From: Porogramme epimiltina
Lineage: Eukaryota > Basidiomycota > Agaricomycetes > Polyporales > Polyporaceae
Assembly (NCBI GenBank): GCA_900155495.1
Contig: FTLJ01000852.1
Coordinates: 1 to 23,933 of the forward strand
DNA length: 23,933 nt
Direction of reading: 5' to 3'
The position numbers and the translations under genes are program-made. The notes below the pieces were generated by a model that was not told the DNA's origin, did no database searches, and worked only from the letters and a program-made list of their open reading frames with translations. Shown here one piece after another: positions 1 through 10,279 of this stretch. The first letter of the stretch is position 1, and each line of letters begins with the position of its first letter.

Positions 1-3000
1 CCCCCCATGCTACCACACTACCACCACCCTCTGTAGAGGCGCGCGCGCGTCCGCGGCACCCCGCGGGCACGCGCAGCGCAGGCGTCTTCTCTTGGCTCCG
101 GTTGACGGACTCTCTCCTCGTGCGGCGTAGGGCTTGCTGTGTTGTTGTGCCTTTTTAAAGCTTTTTATACGCTCTTTCCTTTCCGTAATGTTTCCATCTC
201 GCCGCTGTATTCTACCCCGTATATTCCGCCCGGGCGTCGCGTGTCGATAGATAGTCGTATGTATCGCCGCCCGGTCAATCGAAAACTAGCTCCTATCCCC
301 AACGCTCTCCCCTGTGTGTGTGAGCGCTAGAGACCACCGACGCGTCCTGGAGGTGTCCCTCCCTGAACTTGGCGACCTCGTCCATACCAGGAGCCCCTTG
401 CGCCATTTCCTCTACGCCCAGTGGGAGTACACAATGAGAACGCGATCCTAATGCAGCAACTCATCCACGGCTGCCCCATCGTCCTCGACTAAAACCCCCG
501 CCCGCGCTGGTGGTGATCGCGCGGGCGCTAGTCTCCCCGATAATTCGGGCACCCTGGTTGGCCGCGGGCACGCCCTCCCCGCTCCCGCCAACAGCCAGAA
601 CAGACACTCGTCCTACGAAACCCCTCGCGAGCACATACATACTGCACCGCCACTCGTAGGACCCACCGTCGTCCCCTCCTCCCCCCGCGGCGGCGGCGGC
701 GGCGCCCGCAGATCTGGCGGTCCCCGGGTCCTCCCAGGGGAACGGAGTTTGCGGAGGCGGGGGGCGAGGCGAAGCGCGAGAGGGGCGGGTTGAATCTTGA
801 TTCCCGGGGACCGAGGCTGCAGGGCGGCGCTGATGTGCAGAGAAGGCGTCCGGGGAGACTGGGTTCCCGCAGGCACCGAGGCGTGGGGACGGGGGGGCGC
901 GGCGGGGGTGTTGATGACCGGAGGGGTGGCCAGAGATATACACGCCGGGGCTGAGATCGAGGAATGGGGCAGATAGACACGGGCAGATCAGGGCGGCCTC
1001 TTCGGTTTCGGTTTCGCCCCAGGATAAGCTTCGACGGGGTTAGCGGCTGAACGGGAGACGCGCCATCTAGGCTGATAAGTAGCTGGAAGCGAGAACGAGC
1101 CAGGGGACGTCGAGGCCCGACGATTGGACGGCCGGCGTTCTAGCACGCAGGACCCAAGATTGGGAGACCGGTGCTAGGGCAGGCACGGAGGGCCCTCGAG
1201 AGCATAGCCCGGGGCCACGATCGCCGCGGGAACATATCTCGAGCGAATGGCGGGCGGGCGGGCGGTCGCGCAATCTCCTCGGCCACTCGCGCAATACGGG
1301 CTTGCGCTTGCCTAACTGCGCGGGTTCTCCCCGGAACACTCGTCGATCGCGGCGGTGGCGGAGAAGAAGCCCTCTGTACATCCAATATTCGACGTCAGAG
1401 ACGCAGGCCTGCCAGCGAGTGGCTGGGTGGCGAAGAGAGCTTCGCGAAGCGTTGGTATCACGTACTTCCAGCCAAGGTGAGGTCAGACCAAGAGTGAATT
1501 CGAACGATATCAGGCTTGCGTACGTACCAGGAAAATGGAGATACCGGCATTTTACACCCCATGACCAGGTTCTCTTCGGGGCGTCGAGATCTATTCCCGA
1601 ATGTGTGGTGCTGCTGGAGGTTCACGGCAACGCTTAACGAACTCTCCCCGAGCGCAGGCCAGCGCGGCGATCGTCGCGGTCCCGTATCTCGCGACTTGAT
1701 TAGCCGCCGATAATGGCCTGGTCGCGCAATCTCTGGTCAGGCTCGCGCGATAAGTAGGACCCCAGCCCGGCCTTCAAACCGCACTGCACCGGTCGAACGA
1801 GCGAACGATGGCCCAAAGGTGGCAAGGCCGCGGGAGGTAGGTACGCACTCTGAAGTCTAAGTTCTACTGAGACTCCGCGGCGCGTCGTTCCCACCAATGG
1901 TGTGCTTCCTGGGGACGGCCAATGGTGCTCCTCCCCGCAGGTGGCGGGACCTTGAGAAACTTGTTCCATTCTTACTTTATGTTGAAGCGCCAGCGGTGTC
2001 GCCGAAGACATACCGCCCGCGCACGGTCAACTCTGGACGATTTGCGGCGCGAGCTAGAATCGGTGTGACGTCAGTGTGCGCCTCGCGCTCAGTGCCCACT
2101 GTCGCCTGGTACACATGGAATGCAACGCCAACTCCAACGCCCGCGCGCGATCCCCGTTTCCGGCGGGTTATCTGGTAAGCAGCAGGCCTGACGGCGGTCT
2201 TATCGCGGGGGGTTGTAATCGCAGGAACAGTTTGAGAGTACCCCACCGGACGGCAGCAGCGCTGGAAGCTGAGGCGCAGACGCCGTCGAGCCGCCAAGGC
2301 ACCGCACTCCGGTACATGCAGGGCACAGAAGCTCCTCGTGCGCGGCAGCACCACACGCACCCGCCACGCGCGGTCTCTGTCGGTGCTCTGGCGAGTCGCC
2401 GTGTGCGCCCGCAGCGCTGCAGCTAGCGTCGTCGGACGTCCGACCCTCGCGCCTTCCTCCGGGGCAGTGCCAGATCCGGATGTTGGGCGCGTCTCATGAT
2501 TCCAATAAGCCCGCTCTCCACCCAGATACAGTGCGGACCGGGTTTGATGGGCGCTGTGCCCCAAGGATCCCAGCCCATCATGTAGACATGATGCATGCGG
2601 AGGAGGGGGTGTTCTGACACATTGCACCCTACGCAGCCCGGTCGAGGCTTTCGCGCTCTTTTCTGCACGTCTGTGACTCCGAGTCGTGCGCGGGCATGGT
2701 CCGGGGGACGGAAATAGATATTCCTGTACAGAACCATCTTCGCAGCGATGATTAACAGACGCATTAGGGAGCTAGCCCCGAGAATCCCCACTCACCAAGG
2801 TTCGCCCCGCCGGGCGGGGCGCCGCGTAAGCTCTGGGGTAACCGCATACGATCCTCAATGGAGACCGCGCCATACCATTTTCGTGCACTCGAAACAAACA
2901 ACCGCGTGCTGCCCGCCGTACGCCCACTCACGGCAGCGGCCAGGGTCTCGCACAACGCTAGATCGCTGTTGTTGATCGAGATCTCGCGGTCCTGGGGGAC

Positions 3001-3628
3001 TGGGGCTGGCGGCGCAGGGCGCAGTATCTGCGCGACGCGCTGCTACAAATTCACAAATTCAATACAATTCAATAGAGGGACGCGTACCTGCCCAAGCCTC
3101 CGCTGCCGGGGTGTGCGGGGTGGGGACGCCGCCGCGAGATCCAAGCACGTCCTCGAGCTCCGGGTGTCGTAAACTGCAGACGTCGCAAATTTTTGCTGCT
3201 CGACGCTTGTCCGTGTCCTGATCTTGCGAAGCGCCCACCGGGGGGTAGGGGTTCTAGTACTGCACGCGAATATCTTATTACACACCGCCCCGCACGTCTA
3301 CTAATACACAAGCGCCGCCGGTGTCCGCACGGCCGACGTCTTCGATGCGAGCTCCCCAACCTGCCACCGCGCGACGGGCGACGGCGCGCGCCGTGCATGG
3401 CCCCGAGCGAGAGCGGGCGAGCGAGCAAAGGCGCACCGACGTCAGCCGGGGCGCCCGCCTGCCCGCTACGCGTCGAGGTGCACGCGCGACGCAGCGGGCG
3501 GCGGCAGCGGCGGCGACCCACGCTCGCGCCGACCCCGACCCTGCGCGCATCGCGCCGCACGCCACCACCCACACCCACACCGTGGCCTGCACGCGCGCGC
3601 GCGCGCACCCGGCCCTCGGGCGCACCAC
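1..3628. other. GC-rich intergenic region, no gene recognised
   Basis: I find no reading frame here that encodes a recognisable domain or shows an exon chain like those of the neighbouring genes. The open frames present are short, rich in Arg, Pro, Ala and Gly, and overlap on both strands, as expected of GC-rich non-coding DNA. Simple sequence occurs near 688-705 (GGC repeats), 1253-1270 (GCGG repeats) and 3594-3606 (alternating CG). The T-rich, GTAT-containing stretch at about 130-290 could be the 3' UTR of a gene lying off the left edge, but that is only an impression. The last few hundred bases must contain the 3' UTR of the palmitoyltransferase gene that ends at 3629. Confidence 0.5.
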
Positions 3629-6461
3629 CTACACCTGGCTGAGCGGCTCGTACCCGCTGCGGCTGCGGCCGCCGAGGCCGATGCCCATGAGGAGCTTCTG
3701 GCGGAGCGACTTGCGCGCGGCGCCGTCGAGGTGGAGGTCCTCGCCCTCCTCGACGCGCCTGCGCTTCGCCTCGCGGAAGCCCTCGGGCGGCACGTCGTAC
3801 AGGCGCTCGTACTCGACGCCGAGCTCGCGGCCGGTGCCCCAGAAGTCCTTGCAGTTCCCGACGAGGCCGAGGTCGAACGGGTTCGGCGCGCGGGCCGCGC
3901 GCGCGAGCCCGTCCGCGGCTTTGCCCTTCGTGAAGCGGTCGAGCCCGAGCAGGCTCATGAGGAAGCCCGAGCCGCACCCCGCGCACACGCCGTGCGCGTG
4001 CCGGTGCGCGTGCGCGCCGCCGCCGTTTCCGGACGCGTCTTCGGAGGGATTGCGGTGCTGGTGGCCCATCTGCCCGTGGAGGCTCGCGCCGCCGCGGCCA
4101 CCCATGAAGCCGTACCGGCCGAGGTTGGAGACCTCGAGCGTGGTCATCTGGCGCGCAACCTGCCAGAGCTGCGTGGCGAGGAGGACGAGCGTCCACGAGA
4201 GCTGCAGGGTGGACCATGCGGCGATGGAGAAGAGGAAGGTGTCGTACGCCGTGATGGCGCACAGGTACGCAGGAAGGACGCAGGAGGGCGAGATGTCGGC
4301 AGGCTCCGTCGACACAGTGAGGTTCGAGAAGTCTGCGGCGCGAGTCAGAGACGAGGAAGACGGGGTCGGAGGAGTGAATAACGTACACTCGAAGGTAAGG
4401 TAGTCGAAGAGGATGATGCCGACGACAAGCGTGGTGACGAATAGAAGGAACTGGCGATGGTTGTTCACACCAACTGTCAAACTTTCTTAGCTCAGAGATC
4501 GGAGAGATGGATTTTGGCCACGTACTGCAGTTCCACACCCACGGGCAATGACTTCGGGGCCACATCGTCAACGAACTATTGCAAAAAAGGTGCTTGTTCA
4601 ACTTACTGGTCGTGGCGTGCTATGCAGCGGTCACATGTGCGACAGTGCTTCGACCGCAGGGGCTTACGCGCCTATGGGTACGCTAGTGTCAGACGATATG
4701 TGCCACCATAGAGTAATTCGGAATTCACAAACCATGCATTGTATGCAGAACGTCTGTCCGTTCAGCCGCCCTTGAGACGCCAGCTCTTCGATGATCTAAA
4801 GCAGCTATGAATAGGTCGTCGCACAGGATGTGGGTAGGTGTACACACGGTCTTCAGTTCGCCGTCACTCGATGGCTTTGGACAAGTCCCTGGGTCTAGGG
4901 TAATCGCCCGGAAGAAGTTGTAGGCACAGAGGCCGATCGTGATCGCAAGGATGAGGTGCGTGAACGCGTGGTCCGGCGTTTCTGTGGGAATGAAGGACGA
5001 TATGTTTGAACATGGCGTGAGAGGAAACAGGGAAAGACGTACGAGGTAAAAGGCGTCTGAGCCAGGCGTAAGTGACCCATACCATGGAACTGGTGATGAT
5101 GCCGGCGAAGTAAGGGCTTTGCGTGACGCTGTCGGTGTAGTTGGACTTGTCAAGAAGGACTCGTGTTACAATCTGCTCGCAGTTAGCGATGTCTTCGTTA
5201 GCGACATCCCTGCCATACAAATCTAGCATACTGACGTGATGCATTCCAAAGAAGAGGGCCATAGCGAGTATTATTCCGGTGTACCATGGGAGAATCGTGA
5301 GGGTCGTAAACATTAAGAAAAGGAATAGGGTGGGAAGGAGGAAGATAAGCAGCTTGCTGTTCCTCTGCGTAGTATCAGCACCGACGTCTATGCGGAATTA
5401 GCTTCAAGGACACACCTCGCTAAGTGGCTTCCGCTTAGGAACGCCCTCTTCTGTCAATCCTCCCTCCTCCAGCGCGCGTTTCCAAGCTCCTAGGCTCTTC
5501 AGCTCAACCGCCATGTCCCTTGCAGTCCTCCCTTCTCCGTCCTTCGCATGGACATCGCTACCTGCTTCAACCAGTTTCCGGATGCATATTCGGTTGCCTC
5601 GCACGACCGCCCAGTGCAGGGGCGTGAGGCCCGTGTCGTCCTTGGTATTTGTGCTGGCACCGTGCTTGAGGAGGAGCTCGACGGAGAGAGCGTCTCCTTG
5701 GTAAGCAGCCCACATGAGCGATGTGTGGCCCTGAGAGTCCCGAGCATCGACATTAATTGGTTGATGAAGGAGGTACAGGAGTGCCATGACAGATGAGGAG
5801 TGCGTAACAAGGTGGAGCGTGTTGTAGCCCTGCGCATCGGTGATATTGGGATCGGCATTGTGGGCAATGAGGAGTTGGATAATGTAGAGGTAGCCGTTGC
5901 GCGCGGCCCACTGCATCGGGGTGGCTACGAGGTCGCCGCCTAGCGCGTCGACCTCAGCGCCCTGATCGAGGAGATAGCGACATGCGGCGAGCTGGGCGTT
6001 GATCGCGGCCCAGTGGAGGGGGGTAATGTTCTGTTCATCTCTGTCGGTGGCGGAGGCCTTGCCAGACTCGATGAGGCTCCGAATGGTGTCCACATCGCCA
6101 CGCTGGGCTGCTACAAAGATGTTCGCATGCTGCACGCATGGGTGAGACGAGGCAGAGAGGCGTTCATTTGTGCACATACGTCAGGTTCCTGCACCGTCTG
6201 GAGAGCTTGAGGAAATGTCATGGATGTCGCGGAAGCGTTGGTCCCCGTCACGGCGGAGGCAGAGGGCTCGCCTTTTGAGCTGACTAGGTCGTCCATCGCA
6301 AGGTCGTGGTCGTCGTGGTCGATGAGAAAGGGTGTGAGAGCCCGCAGCGGGCGGGGAACGTGGTCGTCGTCGTGGTTGTGGGCGTGGCTGTCGAGGCGCC
6401 GGCACACAGCCCGCGTCTCCGGCGCGCTGCGTTGCGTCACCGCCGCTTTCGCCACCAGCAT
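3629..6461 (-). CDS. AKR1: Akr1-type ankyrin-repeat DHHC palmitoyltransferase
   Basis: This is a membrane S-acyltransferase that attaches palmitate to cysteines of client proteins, by family knowledge at the Golgi/endomembranes. Exons, in coding order: 6180-6461, 5416-6129, 5236-5364, 5043-5172, 4848-4981, 4733-4795, 4607-4671, 4526-4551, 4387-4473, 3629-4332; total 2334 nt, 777 residues. Residues about 95-332 are ankyrin repeats (TPLHWAA, TPMQWAA, TSLMWAA, TPLHWAV). Hydrophobic segments lie at about 335-375, 393-410 and 425-445. The Cys-rich domain follows (CIQCM, SKHCRTCDRC) and ends in DHHCPWVWNC at about 505-514. Two more membrane segments, the TTLE motif and the NPFDLG..NCKDFW C-terminal motif are present. 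All are expected of Akr1 and the length fits. A His/Gly-rich stretch sits in the tail. The 54-nt intron 4333-4386 could instead be read through in frame; splicing gives the better family match. The N-terminus is least certain: ATG 6461 has A at -3, but an out-of-frame ATG lies upstream at 6498. Confidence 0.93.
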
Positions 6462-6679
6462 CGTTGCCGACGATCGCGACCTTCTCGCGCGGCAGCATCC
6501 GTCGGCTTCTCCGTTCGAACGCGTCGTCTTGTTTTATGTGCACGAACGTTACAACACTGGTACCAGAACATTGCAGCTGTTTTTAACAATATGTTCTTCA
6601 ACGGCCGCAGCCTGTCGTTCGGCGGGACCTCCGGGGTCGCGTGGAGGCATGAATTTATTTGATGGGACCCCATTTCCAA

Positions 6680-6761
6680 GGGCACGTGGTGTAGTTGGTT
6701 ATCACGCTCGCTTAGCATCAGCACTTGCGAGAGGGGTCCGGTTCGATCCCGGACGTGTCCA
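6680..6761 (+). tRNA. tRNA-Ala (AGC) with 8-nt intron
   Basis: A complete cloverleaf can be drawn. The acceptor stem GGGCACG pairs with CGTGTCC, with one G-U pair, and A6761 is the discriminator. The D stem is GTG/CAC with the usual unpaired 13-22 position. The anticodon stem CTCGC pairs with GCGAG. The T arm is TCCGG-TTCGATC-CCGGA. The anticodon loop is too long by 8 nt; placing an intron at the canonical site after position 37 (6718-6725, TCAGCACT) leaves loop TTAGCAT with anticodon AGC (6714-6716). The internal Pol III promoter is intact: A box TGGTGTAGTTGG (6687-6698) and B box GGTTCGATCCC (6740-6750). The gene lies between the divergent palmitoyltransferase and the convergent ene-reductase. 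Confidence 0.95.
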
Positions 6762-6765
6762 TTCA

Positions 6766-6772
6766 TTTTTTT
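6766..6772 (+). terminator. Pol III T-run terminator of the tRNA-Ala gene
   Basis: Seven consecutive T residues begin five bases after the discriminator base of the tRNA, the usual position and length for RNA polymerase III termination. The run is followed at once by seven A residues and then T residues, so the opposite strand also shows a T-run, facing transcripts coming from the ene-reductase gene. Confidence 0.85.
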
Positions 6773-6840
6773 AAAAAAATTTCTAACGACATATGCCGAA
6801 GTACATATTAACGCGCACAGTTCAACACCCATCGTTCGCC

Positions 6841-8222
6841 TTACAAACGGGAGATACTTTTACTCTCAGTCGCGAACGGATAGTCAATATACCCTTCCGG
6901 CTGTCCAGGAGGTGCGTTGTACACCGCTCTGCTCCATCTGGTCAACGAGAGGTTGTGCTTCAAGCGTAGGGGAAGGTCGGGCTATACAGGGAATGCTCTG
7001 TTCAGTGCTTTCACCAGATAGTATGCGGACTTACGTTCGCGATGAACAAGCGACCGAACGCGATGAGGTCGCCCTTTTCCTGAGTACGTTTGAGTGCAGT
7101 CTCCCTTGTAAATCGACCAGCGGACATGAAAGGGCGTGGATTCCATAGATTCCGCAAGATGTCATTTGTCTGAGAGAAACCGCGCAGCCTTTAATAACAT
7201 ATAACAGCATAGAGCGTGAGGATTCCCCACCTGTCCCTCCTTGATCTCAATCTCCTGGTCACCTGCGACTCCAGGTTCCGGTACGTGCAGATAGGCGAGG
7301 TTGGGATGACGCCGCACTGCCTGCTTAATCAGGTATGTGAAGGTAGGGACGGGGTCATCCATGCCCATGTCCTGGTAAGTGCTCCACGGGCTGATGCGAA
7401 ACGCAACCTTATTCTCTCCTACCGCGTCCGCGACTGCGTCGATGATCTCGAGCGCAAAGCGACACCGGTTCTCGACGGAGCCGCCGTATTCGTCCGTGCG
7501 ACGGTTGGTGACGTCCTGGATAAACTGGTCCACGAGGTACCCATGCGCGAAGTGGAGCTCAACGCCATCGCAGCCCGCGCCAACGACAGCGTTCAGCGCA
7601 GCTTGTGCAAAGGCGGCTACATATTCCCGGATCTCTTTATATGGCGTACAAGACATAAGTAAGAAGCATCGACGACGAGATTCTATGGATACTTCACATA
7701 CCGGCGACAGTCAGAGGTCGAGGGATGACGTCAGGGGTGGCCTTGAAGGGTATGTCAGAGGCCGATATGTAGGGGTAGTCCGGGTTCTCCGCCTTCAGTA
7801 CGGCGGGAACAGCGGCGCGGCCCAAAGCCCAAAGCTGCATGTACACGAACGACTCTTTGGCGTGTACAGCGTCTACAATCTACCAATGAGGCGTGCGAAA
7901 TGTGAGATTCCGTGGGTTGCGGCGTGGCTCAAATGGGACTAACCTTCTTCCATGCCGCAACTTGCTCACTGCTCCAGACACCAGGCGCATGCGGACTGAA
8001 GTGGCCAGAGTAAGGAGCAACATAAGTGGCTTCGGTAATGAGGAGAGTGCCTGGTGTTGATGCACGCTGTGCGTAGTAGGTAACTGCGATATCGGTGTGG
8101 ACGTGTTTGTTGTTTGCACGGCAGCGGGTGAGCGGTGCCAGGACGACACGATGTGCGAGAGTGATGTCGCCGACTTTGAGGGGCTGAAAGAGTGCAGGTT
8201 CGACCTCATTTGAACCTCCCAT
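6841..8222 (-). CDS. Old yellow enzyme family NADH:flavin oxidoreductase (ene-reductase)
   Basis: This is an FMN-dependent TIM-barrel enzyme that by family uses NAD(P)H to reduce activated C=C bonds of enones and similar compounds; it is probably cytosolic and the physiological substrate is unknown. Exons, in coding order: 7944-8222, 7702-7879, 7231-7634, 7035-7169, 6841-6981; total 1137 nt, 378 residues, the usual size. Visible family motifs are APLTRCRA near residue 30 (flavin-contacting Thr), MQLWALGRAA near 105, GVELHFAHGYLVDQF (substrate-binding His pair and Tyr), the R/DEYGGSVENR segment, FRISPW, GDLIAFGRLFIANPDLP (phosphate-binding region) and the tail YNAPPGQPEGYIDYP. All five introns or exon joins keep the frame; introns are 53-67 nt. 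The start ATG at 8222 precedes a typical short N-terminus (LFQPLKVGDI). A closer gene name cannot be given, since fungi carry many paralogues. It converges on the tRNA gene with an 80-bp gap. Confidence 0.95.
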
Positions 8223-9381
8223 CTTGCCTGTACTAGGAGCGAAGGAGTAAGTACTTGTGGTGCCGATAAGAGAGAGCTGGCACTGGGCAGGGGTCTGTTG
8301 TCATCTCTACCCCGCCAAATTTATACTGCCTGTCGGGCTGCCGCGGTCCGGAAAGCCACACGCTTCTCTTTACCTGTGGCTGACAAAGAGAATGCATGAG
8401 CAGGTATAGTTTCCCATGAAGGAGCCTTACAAATTTGCGACCGGTGAACACTGGAGGCCGATCGCGAAGACGTGCTCGCCATTCAATGATCACGATGTTC
8501 TGGGATATGTGTGAACATGCCGCACGGTAGTTTCAAATGCCGGTGTAGTTCTAAGTGCCAGTATTACAAGTAGAACACTGACTGGTGAAGGGGAGAAAAA
8601 GTCGGGAAGATAGTCTGAGTAAGAAGATTTCAGTGTGTCCAATATCGGCCAACTTGCGGTGTCCAGACTCCCCTCACTGTCTCAAAAAAGTCGTGTTGAT
8701 CTTCCATATTCATTAGTTATGAGCAGATAAAGCCAAGGGTATAAGACTGGCTGTGAGTAGCCGGGTCAATAGGACATGCCGTAGCGTTAGACATTGCCTA
8801 CTATATGTGGGATCGCCACTGACAAGGTGTCGGAAGAGAGATGAGTGTAACAATATTGACTCAACGTCAGCTAGTTGGGATATGGAATTGCAAATTGGGG
8901 CTGACTTCCCGCAAGCGCCCATCAACGTCACAGTTTTGCTTCTACTATCATGAGATTTTGGGCTCAGTTCGAACACGGCGGCCAGTCGACGCCGTCGTCA
9001 TGATCTGGAGACACTACGAAGTATGCATATACTAACTATTGGCCAGATTTATCTATTCTGACAGGTGTACCCAACTGCGTTAAGTGCGTTACGCTACCAA
9101 CCCTAACTCCATGAGCACTGATTTTACTGCACACATTCACTAGAATAACGGAACAATGGGTACATTCGTCTCCTAAAAGCGTCTTACAGACAAAGTTGAT
9201 GCTTTATGAGCGAGACAGCGGGGATTTGCACTATTACGCGACAACGCTGTCGTGGCAGATGTCGAGAATCGAGATTAGCCACGGATGCAAGCCAATGTGC
9301 TACCAGCTCTGACAGGGGGGAAACGGACACCCTGCATTTACTCACCTAATTAGATCCATTGACTTTGCTTGCGAGAGAAGC
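8223..9381. other. Intergenic region upstream of the ene-reductase
   Basis: This stretch of moderate GC content contains no exon chain or conserved domain that I can recognise. The first few hundred bases presumably hold the promoter of the leftward ene-reductase gene. I see no clear TATA box, tRNA or strong repeat here. Confidence 0.5.
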
Positions 9382-9636
9382 GAATCGCCGGACGAACCTC
9401 AACCAGTCGCACAATAACACATCCAACCCCGTCTGTACCGGCGATCGAGACCGGCAGTGTGATGAAAGCGAGGGTACGGGATGCGCACAATGGCGCCCTT
9501 CCGGCCGGTACCCTTTTCGGAGGGAGGTACGTCGTCAGCCTCCCTGACCACCGTCAGCTAATCGGTCCGCCCTGCCAGCCTCCTGTCTCACCGAGCATAC
9601 AAAATCTCCCCTCCCCTCCTCTCCCTCATTTTTCAG
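9382..9636. repeat. Diverged duplication, copy 1 (partner at 9896-10145)
   Basis: This segment aligns by eye with 9896-10145 at a nearly constant offset of 510-514 bp. Shared landmarks are GAATCG at 9382 and 9896, CCCTTTTCGGA with GTCGTCAGCC at 9531 and 10041, ATCGGTCCGCC, CTGCCAGCC/TTGCCAGCC, CATAC ending at 9600 and 10110, and a pyrimidine-rich tail ending in TTCA. The copies differ by many substitutions and small indels, so the duplication is old. No coding capacity is evident in either copy. Confidence 0.75.
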
Positions 9637-9895
9637 AGCGGCTACTCTCCGCCACCTACTGCACAACAACGGCCAATGGACTGGCCATCCGTTTCCCTCT
9701 CCCTGTCGTGCCGCTTACTGATGTCCCTAGGCGCAGGCTCACCCCAACGAGACCGACCGGCCGCGGCGATGCTAATCGTTATCGCCCTGAATGCTCCACT
9801 CACGGGCCCAGATTATTCGGTGTATTTCGTACCACTGACATCATGGACAGATTAGCCATTGTGCTCCTTCGCTAAAGGTAAATGACTCGGCGGCA

Positions 9896-10145
9896 GAATC
9901 GCGAGACCTCGAACAATCGCGCACAATCACACTCCGACGCTGGCTCCGCCGCTCTGGCGGTGTGACAGAAGCGAGGATACGGGCGACGCACAACGGCCAT
10001 TGGCTCCTTTGCCGGAATGCCCCTTTTCGGAAGGAAAGCCGTCGTCAGCCTCCTTGACCACCACAATCTCATCGGTCCGCCTTGCCAGCCGCGCGTCTAG
10101 CGGGCCATACTTAAGCTGCCTTCCTCTCTCCTCCCTCGTTCTTCA
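9896..10145. repeat. Diverged duplication, copy 2 (partner at 9382-9636)
   Basis: This is the second copy of the roughly 250-bp duplicated segment, in direct orientation. It keeps the same order of landmarks as copy 1, including the phrase GTCGTCAGCCTCC followed by TGACCACC, then ATCGGTCCGCC and GCCAGCC. The offset of about 510 bp is close to twice the 231-257 bp period of the tandem array just downstream, which hints at a common repeat ancestry, but I cannot align the two families convincingly by eye. Confidence 0.75.
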
Positions 10146-10279
10146 CTACCACGACCATCCATCGCCCCCAACCACTTCAAGTTCATCCACCGCTCACCAC
10201 ACCCTCGTCCCTCAACGTTGCCCATCCAGTGAGCCACATATCCTGCTCCCCTCTCTCACGCGTCCTCGCCCGTAGTTCG

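Noticed and set aside
461..1385. Overlapping minus-strand open frames near the left end
   Set aside because: There is no domain, no conserved splice chain and no preference for one frame; composition is that of random GC-rich DNA.
2814..2830. GC-rich inverted repeat GCCCCGCC/GGCGGGGC as a terminator or regulatory site
   Set aside because: Short GC palindromes are expected by chance in such GC-rich DNA and no gene boundary is near.
3321..4403. A 360-codon antisense open frame on the plus strand
   Set aside because: It is opposite the conserved palmitoyltransferase exon, has shadow-like composition and no domain; GC-rich coding DNA commonly leaves the opposite strand open.
3069..4601. A 510-codon open frame on the minus strand over the palmitoyltransferase C-terminus
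   Set aside because: It shares only the DHHC micro-exon region with the real gene. The rest is Arg/Ala/Pro-rich out-of-frame translation of GC-rich exon sequence, while another frame carries the conserved motifs.
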